Positions 1 to 5,982 of a stretch of DNA of 18,953 nt are shown in pieces. The notes beneath the pieces are model-generated. The model ran no database searches and had not been told where the DNA came from. It was given only the letters and a program-made list of their open reading frames with translations. A program made the position numbers and the translations under genes. Numbering within the stretch: position 1 is the first letter of the stretch; every line of letters begins with the position of its first letter. This stretch comes from Syntrophaceae bacterium UBA2208 (lineage in GTDB: Bacteria > Desulfobacterota > BSN033 > UBA1163). The stretch spans positions 2,646-21,598 of the forward strand of contig DCUS01000237.1 in the NCBI GenBank assembly GCA_002327885.1. Reading direction: 5' to 3'.

Positions 1-210
1 CTCCGCTTTTTTAGAGGAGGAATACTTCTCGTCACTAAAAAATTTCTTCCAGTTATGGCTGCCAACAAGTGGATTTGGGACCCAACGGTCAATGCCAGAA
101 TCAATCAGAATCTTATCGTCAGGGATACGGGTTGGGTCAGCATTGCTTTCTGAAGAAATATGTCCCATCACAAAAAGCAATCCAAATAACAAAATTATGA
201 CTTGTTTCAC
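1..210 (-). CDS. Secreted protein of unknown function, 3' end cut by window edge
   Basis: An open frame of 70 codons runs off the left edge. It starts with GTG at 210-208, with AAGGAG a proper distance upstream; the nearby ATG is followed at once by a stop, so GTG is the likely start. The N-terminus (VKQVIILLFGLLFVMG) is a hydrophobic signal sequence, followed by a polar stretch with RIPDDKILIDSG and WVPNPLVGSHNW, so the product is probably exported. I do not recognise a family from the visible part. A good sigma70-type promoter with a tandem 12-mer upstream precedes it. The gene is probably real, given its signal peptide, ribosome site and promoter, but the function is unknown. Confidence 0.7.
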   Translation of the reverse strand, partial: MKQVIILLFGLLFVMGHISSESNADPTRIPDDKILIDSGIDRWVPNPLVGSHNWKKFFSDEKYSSSKKAE

Positions 211-256
211 ATTGGATCTCCTTATGTTTTAATCTTTGGGCAGGAGGATTATTCAA

Positions 257-285
257 AATTTACATTTTTTAGGGTAACCTGTCAA
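257..285 (-). promoter_or_regulatory. Sigma70-type promoter of the left-edge gene
   Basis: On the minus strand a perfect -35 TTGACA (285-280) is followed after exactly 17 bases by TAAATT (262-257, four of six matches to the -10 consensus). Transcription would start near 250 and read into the secreted-protein gene that begins at 210. Confidence 0.55.
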
Positions 286-287
286 TG

Positions 288-311
288 GTCGACTTCAGGG
301 TCGACTTCAGG
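288..311. repeat. Perfect tandem 12-bp direct repeat upstream of a -35 box
   Basis: GTCGACTTCAGG occurs twice back to back (288-299, 300-311). Read on the minus strand, the pair ends two bases upstream of the TTGACA at 285. Tandem direct repeats in this position are typical of response-regulator sites of the PhoB/OmpR type. The operator role is inference. Confidence 0.6.
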
Positions 312-405
312 AAGTTAAGGAGTATTAAAGTGCCAATCCTTAAAAGGAGAAGGGGTGACCCATTTAACCTGACAGGAAGCAACCGGAAGTTGAAGGAAAT
401 GGAAG

Positions 406-612
406 TTACTCAAGAATGTTTCGCAACTTCTGAAGGGAATCCTTGGTAAATTCTATGGCACTTTTACAGACCTTCATTCTGTCATCCCATTCCCTTTGTT
501 CTAAAGGCCCGAGCCCAGAAAGATTCAGCTGGTTACAAAACCGCATCGCCTCATCAAGATGAAAAGAGATCCGTTCCAGTGCAATTCTATTTCTTTCTTT
601 GTCAATACCCAT
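406..612 (-). CDS. Small helical protein of unknown function (68 aa)
   Basis: ATG start with a GAGG ribosome site about eight bases upstream. The product is charged, predicted mostly alpha-helical, with no signal peptide or membrane segment and two cysteines (RFCNQ, KVCKS). It follows the M6-like protease gene by 66 bases on the same strand and may be the last gene of the unit starting at 2139. I recognise no family. It is supported by its ribosome site and position, not by homology. Confidence 0.5.
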   Translation of the reverse strand: MGIDKERNRIALERISFHLDEAMRFCNQLNLSGLGPLEQREWDDRMKVCKSAIEFTKDSLQKLRNILE

Positions 613-678
613 CTCTACGCCTCGTTTGGTAATAGGGATGATTCAATTTACGCGGTTTATTTGCGCCAAAAGTTAAAT

Positions 679-1878
679 CTACCTTATCTTACTGATACGG
701 ATCTTATACGAGTCCCCTATTTTTTCGATGATCCGGATCTCGATATTGTTCTTTTTATCAACGAACTCTCCCCTTCCAGGCAGATCGAAGGCAGCCCCCT
801 GGAGGTACGGAAGAGCCGGGTTTGCATTCATCAGCCGGACCGGTGATTTCCCATGCCTGCATTCTTCGATGCTATCGTCGGCAACCATGATCAAAACACC
901 TTTGCCGGGGAGGTGAGGGTCAAAAGCGCCAATTGGCTGCCGGTTCTCGATGAGATAAAACTTTGATTCCGTAAGCGGAATTTTTATCACGAGTGTTTCT
1001 GATGATCCGTCTTCAAGAGGGCCAAGCAGAAATTCGCTGCCCTGCTTTAGATCCGCTACCCGTACCTTTTCCTGAGGGACCCAGCCAAGCCTCAATTTCG
1101 TCCATGATGATATGCCTGGCGGCGGAATATTCCGTTTGTAGAAATGGCAGGAAAGTGGATCCCAGTAACCCATATTGATTAACGCCTCTCCAAAACCGGT
1201 ATCATGTGTGGGATGTTTTGCCTGAATGTCGTGGTCGTAGAGGCAGGGTAATACTCTTTTCCCATCACTCACTCCTCCCCAAACATGGGCGATATCATGA
1301 AAGAATGTGCCAAGGTGTGCCTGATAGGTGAAGATCGCCACTCCACCCGGAACAATCTGCCCACTTTTGGTCTTAAATATAATATCCTGTTTCCATCCGA
1401 GCATCCCCGGATATCCACAGAGCCCCACCATACCATATTCTTTGAACGGAGCACCGAGAAACAGGACGATAAAGGAATAACGGGAAAATTCATTCTTCCC
1501 ATCTGCTTCATCAATAGCATGCTGTATCAGTTTTATCACCCGTGACTTGTCGACTTCAAGATTAGCCGGAGAGATAGCGTACCGCTTAACGGACCCGGGA
1601 AGCCGATGCCATCCTGTGATATCGATGTCAGTGCATACCCTCCCGTAAGACATCTCGCGTATATAGAAGTCAAGCTTTTTGAAACGGTCCCTGACGAAGT
1701 CCACCTGTACGGGAGGGACAATATCCGGAAACTCAACAAGGATGACCAGACCTTTCCTTCTTTCGCAAACATCTCTGCTCTGCTCCTTCTTCTGCGCACC
1801 GATAGTGGAAAAAACCAGACAAATCAAAGCGGCAACAATGAGGCTGGTTATCGCACTTCTTCTCCAATGGAATTTCAT
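679..1878 (-). CDS. M6-like (immune inhibitor A type) secreted metalloprotease homologue with altered active site
   Basis: From ATG 1878 the protein has 399 residues with a basic N-terminus and one hydrophobic signal segment (about 8-28). The region around residues 194-270 follows the M6 layout: zinc-motif helix, then LPCLYDHD, a small-residue turn with INMGYWDP, and PPGISSWTKLRLGWV, matching the 'P..lsaWsKiqLGWv' signature of M6 peptidases. The motif expected to be HExxH reads H194-D-I-A-H198, so the catalytic glutamate is aspartate. It may be a weak protease or a non-catalytic binding protein. The frame is also open from TTG 1929, but that codon has no ribosome site; ATG 1884 is an alternative, and AGGA lies about nine bases before ATG 1878. 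It follows a small lipoprotein gene by 69 bases, so co-transcription is likely. Family placement is fairly sure, activity is not. Confidence 0.72.
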   Translation of the reverse strand: MKFHWRRSAITSLIVAALICLVFSTIGAQKKEQSRDVCERRKGLVILVEFPDIVPPVQVDFVRDRFKKLDFYIREMSYGRVCTDIDITGWHRLPGSVKRYAISPANLEVDKSRVIKLIQHAIDEADGKNEFSRYSFIVLFLGAPFKEYGMVGLCGYPGMLGWKQDIIFKTKSGQIVPGGVAIFTYQAHLGTFFHDIAHVWGGVSDGKRVLPCLYDHDIQAKHPTHDTGFGEALINMGYWDPLSCHFYKRNIPPPGISSWTKLRLGWVPQEKVRVADLKQGSEFLLGPLEDGSSETLVIKIPLTESKFYLIENRQPIGAFDPHLPGKGVLIMVADDSIEECRHGKSPVRLMNANPALPYLQGAAFDLPGRGEFVDKKNNIEIRIIEKIGDSYKIRISKIR

Positions 1879-1947
1879 ACCCATTTTTCCTATGTTCTCT
1901 TTTACGCCTAAGTTTCTTAACGGCTTCAATATTTTTATGAGGCAGGA

Positions 1948-2139
1948 CTACCTGGTGCCCTTAAGATCCCCTCGCATCCATTCAAATGTCTCCGCGCCCT
2001 GCTTGGTTGAATAAAAGGCGCCACATTTGGGGCATCTGATCATTGTCCCCTTTGATGATTCCTTCGTTGCCCAGGTGCATCCCAAACAAGATAAGGATAT
2101 GAAAATGAGCATGTAGAACATCATTCCCCATCTAAGCAT
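1948..2139 (-). CDS. Small lipoprotein with a CPKC metal-binding pair (63 aa)
   Basis: ATG 2139 has AGGAGG nine bases upstream. The N-terminus is a hydrophobic signal ending in SLSCLGC, with C18 or C21 as the lipidated cysteine, so it is a probable lipoprotein. The mature part is about 42 residues and contains IRCPKCGAFYSTKQG (C36, C39), a half zinc-ribbon or rubredoxin-like knuckle; any further ligands would have to come from a partner or a second copy. It is first in a minus-strand unit with the M6-like protein and has its own good promoter at 2178-2206. I do not recognise a named family. Confidence 0.6.
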   Translation of the reverse strand: MLRWGMMFYMLIFISLSCLGCTWATKESSKGTMIRCPKCGAFYSTKQGAETFEWMRGDLKGTR

Positions 2140-2177
2140 AGGAAGGTTCCTCCTGTTTTAAGTAATATTTCTATGTT

Positions 2178-2206
2178 ATTATGCGAGAAATTGATCATTC
2201 AATCAA
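2178..2206 (-). promoter_or_regulatory. Promoter of the lipoprotein/M6-like unit, with internal palindrome
   Basis: The minus strand carries TTGATT (2206-2201), a 17-base spacer and CATAAT (2183-2178), each one mismatch from consensus. The spacer and -35 overlap an inverted repeat, ATTGAT-6-ATCAAT (2190-2207), placed like a repressor operator. The promoter is read from sequence; the operator is inference. Confidence 0.5.
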
Positions 2207-2271
2207 TAGGATTGAAAAACCCTTTCAAAGTAATTATCGCATCGATATCATTCGATGAAGATCACTATCGG

Positions 2272-2299
2272 TTGACGCACCCATTTTTTTTCTTATCTT
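2272..2299 (+). promoter_or_regulatory. Possible weak promoter of the M48 protease gene
   Basis: TTGACG (2272-2277) is followed after 16 bases by TATCTT (2294-2299). The -35 is good and the -10 is poor. It lies about 50 bases before the M48 gene and is divergent from the promoter at 2178-2206. Confidence 0.3.
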
Positions 2300-2350
2300 T
2301 TGTTTTAAGAAGGAGATTTAAGGATTTTCTCAATGAATGAGGGGAGTGCC

Positions 2351-3808
2351 ATGTTAAAAAGAGTCATGACAAGAGCTGTTTTGGTATGTTGCCTGATCGG
2401 TCTTCTTTTTTGGATCCCTTCATGCGCCGTCAATCCCGTCAGCGGTAAGCAGGAATTCATGCTCCTGAGCGAAAAGGACGAGATCCAGCTTGGCCGTGAA
2501 ACAGATATCCAGATCATTAAACAGTATGGACTCTATGAGGATCCGAAATTGACTGTCTATCTCAATGACCTCTGCCAGCGTCTCGGCAGGGTCTCCCATC
2601 GCCCCCATCTCACTTACAATTTGAAAATCCTTGACGCATCGGTAGTCAATGCTTTTGCCGTGCCAGGCGGTTACGTCTATTTTACCCGCGGCATTTTGGC
2701 TACGGTGAATAGCGAGGCGGAGCTGGCCAGTTTGATAGGACATGAAATCGGTCACATCACAGCCCGTCATTCCGCCAAACAACATAGTAAAACCCAGGTT
2801 GCTCAACTCGGTTTGGGAGTCGGAGCCATTTTCACCGATTCGTCCATTTTAACGGGGCTGGCCCAAAACTTAGTTGGGTTGCTCTTTCTTCGATTCAGCA
2901 GGGATAACGAGAGAGAAGCGGATAGTCTGGGAGTCGAGTATGCGAGCAAGTGTGGTTATGATTCCGCCCAGATGGCCAATTTTTTTGAAATGTTAGAAAA
3001 AGTGAATTCAGGCTCGGATCGAAGTGGCCTCCCGGGCTGGTTTTACACCCACCCGAGCCCTGAAAACCGTTTGCAAATGGTTAGGGAGAGGGCCAAAGAA
3101 TGGCGGCAGAAACTTGTTCAGAAAGATCCGATCCTGAACCGCGAAATTTACCTTAGGCAGATCGACGGCCTCATCGTTGGAGATGACCCCCGGCAGGGAT
3201 ACGTTGAGGAAAATGTTTTTTACCATCCCGGTTTCCTTTTTAAATTCCCCGTACCCAGCAAATGGAAACTAAATAAAAAACCATCGGAAATACAGATGGC
3301 CAGTGAGGAAAAAGATGCGAATATTCTGTTTTCTTTTTCACCTTTTCCCTCATCCCGTGAGGCCGCCAAGGTTTTTTTGACCAATAGTGGAGCTCATGTG
3401 ATTAGGTCCGATGCAATTCAAATCAATGGTCTCCCATCGCAACGGGTCATTTCAGAGATTCAAACCCAACAAAGGGTATTCAAGGTAGTGTCTTCCTTCG
3501 TTGAAAAAGATGGGATGGTATTTATCTTTCATGGCGTCACGTATTCTCAACTCTATCCAAAGTATGAAGCCACTTTTGACCATACCATGCGGCAATTTAA
3601 GACCCTTTCCGATCCCAAAAGGATTCATGTAAAACCTGATCGCATTCGCGTCCGTACCACAGGAACCTCTGACACACTTGGAAACGTCCTCCGGTCCTTT
3701 GGTGTTCCAGATGAAAAACTGAAAGAGATGGCCCTGCTCAATGGAGGGGATGCTCATCAGGTGATTCCAGCCAATACCTTGATCAAGGTGGTCGAGAAAG
3801 GACGGTAA
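2351..3808 (+). CDS. M48-family zinc metalloprotease lipoprotein (BepA/LoiP-like)
   Basis: The 485-residue product starts MLKRVMTRAV and has a lipobox ending IPSC (C25), so it is probably anchored in the envelope. The peptidase domain carries the zinc motif H131-E-I-G-H135 and the downstream E187-R-E-A-D191, which gives the third ligand; FAVPGGYVYFTRG and the later YTHPSPENRLQ are classic M48 family strings. Such proteases degrade misfolded or mis-assembled outer-membrane proteins. Where E. coli BepA has TPR repeats, this protein has another region (about 270-430) and a C-terminal segment with DTLGNVLRSFGV and IPANTLIKVV that resembles a degenerate LysM fold. ATG 2333 in the same frame also has an AAGGA site; ATG 2351 was chosen because it gives a normal basic lipoprotein n-region. 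Family call very secure. Confidence 0.92.
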   Translation: MLKRVMTRAVLVCCLIGLLFWIPSCAVNPVSGKQEFMLLSEKDEIQLGRETDIQIIKQYGLYEDPKLTVYLNDLCQRLGRVSHRPHLTYNLKILDASVVNAFAVPGGYVYFTRGILATVNSEAELASLIGHEIGHITARHSAKQHSKTQVAQLGLGVGAIFTDSSILTGLAQNLVGLLFLRFSRDNEREADSLGVEYASKCGYDSAQMANFFEMLEKVNSGSDRSGLPGWFYTHPSPENRLQMVRERAKEWRQKLVQKDPILNREIYLRQIDGLIVGDDPRQGYVEENVFYHPGFLFKFPVPSKWKLNKKPSEIQMASEEKDANILFSFSPFPSSREAAKVFLTNSGAHVIRSDAIQINGLPSQRVISEIQTQQRVFKVVSSFVEKDGMVFIFHGVTYSQLYPKYEATFDHTMRQFKTLSDPKRIHVKPDRIRVRTTGTSDTLGNVLRSFGVPDEKLKEMALLNGGDAHQVIPANTLIKVVEKGR

Positions 3809-3854
3809 CAGGGAATAAGGATGGGTGGGGGAGATGATTCCGGAGAATAGTCGG

Positions 3855-4340
3855 ATGAAGATTCGTCCATTGGTTGAGAAAGATCGGGCCAGATTGCTCT
3901 CGATGCTGATCAAGACCCGTTCCTTTACCTCTCAGGAAATCGATGTCGCCATGGAATTGATCGATATCGTGCTGAAAGATTCAATTCAAAAGGATTATAA
4001 AATTTATTGCATGGTGGCCGGCGGGGACCAGTGTATCGGGTATATCTGTTATGGTCCCACCCCCATGACCCGGGGAACCTTTGATCTTTACTGGATTGCC
4101 GTTGATCCTGATTTTCAGAAAAAAGGGGTGGGGTCTAAACTTTTGGATTTTTTGAGAAAGGGAGTAAAAAAGTCAAAGGGGCGAATGATTCTCGCCGATA
4201 CTTCTTCCATTCCTCAGTATGAAAGGACAAAACAGTTTTATTTAAAAAATGGATTTCAAGTCGTGGCAAGAATCCCTGATTATTATCACCCCGGCAATGA
4301 TCGGTTGACTTTCTGCAAAAAGTTGGAGGGGAGAGGTTAG
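3855..4340 (+). CDS. GNAT-family N-acetyltransferase
   Basis: Beginning at ATG 3855 (MKIRPLVEKD), the usual opening strand of a GNAT fold, the protein has 161 residues. Acetyl-CoA binding motif A is visible as LYWIAVDPDFQKKGVGSKLL (79-98), with the pyrophosphate-binding Q-K-K-G-V-G loop. The C-terminal part, ERTKQFYLKNGFQVVARI, is the usual GNAT motif B region. The substrate cannot be read from sequence. Earlier in-frame starts exist at GTG 3825 and ATG 3834; a GGAG nine bases before 3855 and the domain boundary favour the shorter form. The gene ends ten bases before the phosphofructokinase start, so the two are probably co-transcribed. Confidence 0.85.
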   Translation: MKIRPLVEKDRARLLSMLIKTRSFTSQEIDVAMELIDIVLKDSIQKDYKIYCMVAGGDQCIGYICYGPTPMTRGTFDLYWIAVDPDFQKKGVGSKLLDFLRKGVKKSKGRMILADTSSIPQYERTKQFYLKNGFQVVARIPDYYHPGNDRLTFCKKLEGRG

Positions 4341-4350
4341 GGGGAGGAAA

Positions 4351-5457
4351 ATGGAAACGAGAAGAATTGGAGTTCTCACGGGTGGTGGAGATTGCGCCGG
4401 ACTGAATTCAGCCATCAAATGGGTCGTCAAAACAGCGCTGGATGATCGACTCCGGAAGACGAGAAAGATCCAATATGAGATCGTTGGAATTCGGGATGGG
4501 TGGAAAGGATTGGTTTTGCCGGACGGTGATGAGGGGGATCCGACTCCAAGAATTTCAACTCTGACTGAGGAGATGGTGAGAACTTGGGACCGGTATGGGG
4601 GGACGATGCTTGGAACTTCACGAACGAATCCCTATGATCCAAAGAACAATCAATCCGGAATCACCATCGAGAATATAAAAAGGTATCGGTTGGATTATTT
4701 GGTGGCGATTGGAGGAGAGGATACCCTTGGAGTGGCCCACAAACTATATCTGGATGGGTTGAAAGTGGTAGGGATTCCAAAGACGATTGATAAAGACCTA
4801 TCCGGAACGGATTATACCCTGGGGTTTGAGACCGCTGTCAATGTGATTACGGAAGAGATTGACCGCCTCAGGACCACGGCAGGGTCCCATCGAAGAATTT
4901 TTGTGGTGGAGACAATGGGAAGGCATGCGGGCTGGTTGGCACTGGAAGGAGGGGAATCGAGCGGCGCCTATATTATTCTCATCCCCGAATACAATTTTGA
5001 GCTTGAGAGAGTGAACGAATTGCTCATGGAGGGGAGAAGAAAAGGGGCCCGATATGAGATTATTGTCGCAGCGGAAGGAGCCAAAGCTGCTGGACATTCC
5101 GAAGTCATCAGAGAAGAGGGGGTGGATAGTTTTGGCCATAAGATTTTAGGAGGAATTGGAGAATTTCTGGCGAAGTGGATTTCCCAATTAGCAAAAATCG
5201 AGACGCGAAGCATCACCCTCAGCCACTTACAGCGTGGAGGAGTTCCGAGCGCCTACGACCGCCGGATGGGTAGATATTTTGGCATCGCTGCCATTGATCT
5301 GATCGTTCAAGAAGATTTTGGGAAGATGGTGAGCTACCAGAGCGGCCGGATTACAGCGGTTCCATTAAGAGAAGCCATTGGGAAGTTGAACCTGGTGAAT
5401 GTTCAGACCCAATATGACACGGAAAGGTATAATGGCAGGAGAACCATCCTGGGATGA
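4351..5457 (+). CDS. pfp: Phosphofructokinase, probably pyrophosphate-dependent
   Basis: A 368-residue protein of the PfkA fold. It phosphorylates fructose 6-phosphate at carbon 1 in the glycolytic/gluconeogenic pathway in the cytoplasm. The first strand is IGVLTGGGDCAGLNSAI. The phosphoryl-donor loop reads G121-G-E-D124 and the catalytic loop P143-K144-T-I-D147-K-D149. Using E. coli numbering (offset 20), positions 104 and 124 are Asp and Lys, the pair found in PPi-dependent enzymes; ATP enzymes have Gly at both. D147 is the catalytic base. MGRHAGWLAL and LQRGGVPSAYDRR are the sugar-phosphate contacts. A strong GGGGGAGG site precedes the ATG. The enzyme would be reversible and save ATP, as is common in anaerobes. 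Family certain; donor inferred from the two residues. Confidence 0.93.
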   Translation: METRRIGVLTGGGDCAGLNSAIKWVVKTALDDRLRKTRKIQYEIVGIRDGWKGLVLPDGDEGDPTPRISTLTEEMVRTWDRYGGTMLGTSRTNPYDPKNNQSGITIENIKRYRLDYLVAIGGEDTLGVAHKLYLDGLKVVGIPKTIDKDLSGTDYTLGFETAVNVITEEIDRLRTTAGSHRRIFVVETMGRHAGWLALEGGESSGAYIILIPEYNFELERVNELLMEGRRKGARYEIIVAAEGAKAAGHSEVIREEGVDSFGHKILGGIGEFLAKWISQLAKIETRSITLSHLQRGGVPSAYDRRMGRYFGIAAIDLIVQEDFGKMVSYQSGRITAVPLREAIGKLNLVNVQTQYDTERYNGRRTILG

Positions 5458-5460
5458 TGA

Positions 5461-5500
5461 TGGAAAAATGGAATATTGGAATGATGGAATATTGGGAAAA
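5461..5500 (+). repeat. Five-unit octamer tandem array downstream of pfp
   Basis: Five consecutive 8-base units: TGGAAAAA, TGGAATAT, TGGAATGA, TGGAATAT, TGGGAAAA. The array starts three bases after the pfp stop codon and is mirrored by a second array at 5523-5562. Confidence 0.75.
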
Positions 5501-5522
5501 ATTGATTCTGATTCCTCTTCTT

Positions 5523-5562
5523 TGAACACATTATTCCATTGTTTCAACAACCCATTATTCCG
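5523..5562 (-). repeat. Five-unit octamer tandem array, inverted partner
   Basis: On the minus strand five consecutive 8-base units read CGGAATAA, TGGGTTGT, TGAAACAA, TGGAATAA, TGTGTTCA. The first abuts the TAA of the CoA-binding gene with no gap. Only 22 bases separate it from the plus-strand array; the two match at 27 of 40 positions and could pair as an imperfect hairpin. Confidence 0.7.
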
Positions 5563-5970
5563 TTATTTAAGTAGTCGCTGGTGTTCCTTTTTCAAGCAAC
5601 GATCCATGACGACTTTACATCCCGCCCTCTCGGCTTTTTCACCCGCCTCTTTGTGAATTACCCCTTCCTGCATCCAAACGACTTTTGCTCCTCGCTGGAT
5701 GGCCTCCTCCACGATAGGCGGAACATCCTCTGATTTACGGAAGATATCGACGATCTCCAGCTCGATTTCCTTTGGAATTTCTAAAAGGCTACGATAGACC
5801 CGTTCACCCAGAATCAACTCCCCATCCGGGCGAACCGGGATGATTCGATACCCCTTCGACTTGAGATAGGACGCCACCCTGTAACTGGGGCGGTCCTCTT
5901 TTGGAGAAATTCCCACCACAGCGATTGTCTTACAATTATCCAATGTCTCTTTTAGTTCTTCATCTTTCAT
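5563..5970 (-). CDS. CoA-binding-domain protein (YccU-like)
   Basis: A 135-residue single-domain Rossmann protein. The opening KTIAVVGISPKEDRPSYRVA followed by LKSKGYRIIPVRP is the signature of the small CoA_binding_2 family; further on are YRSLLEIP, IVDIFRKSEDVPPIVEEAI and GAKVVWMQEGV, all in family order. Members bind CoA or a related nucleotide, but their cellular role is unsettled. The start ATG 5970 has GAGG eight bases upstream, and that site overlaps the region just after the PBP1A stop 12 bases away, so the two genes form one transcription unit. The stop codon abuts an octamer array. Confidence 0.9.
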   Translation of the reverse strand: MKDEELKETLDNCKTIAVVGISPKEDRPSYRVASYLKSKGYRIIPVRPDGELILGERVYRSLLEIPKEIELEIVDIFRKSEDVPPIVEEAIQRGAKVVWMQEGVIHKEAGEKAERAGCKVVMDRCLKKEHQRLLK

Positions 5971-5982
5971 GTTTTTTTCCTC

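Noticed and set aside
1679..2014. 111-codon plus-strand frame opposite the M6-like and lipoprotein genes
   Set aside because: It is antisense to two better supported genes and its translation shows no domain or coherent composition.
5461..5562. CRISPR-like array
   Set aside because: The units are 8 bases long and contiguous with no spacers, and no cas genes are present.
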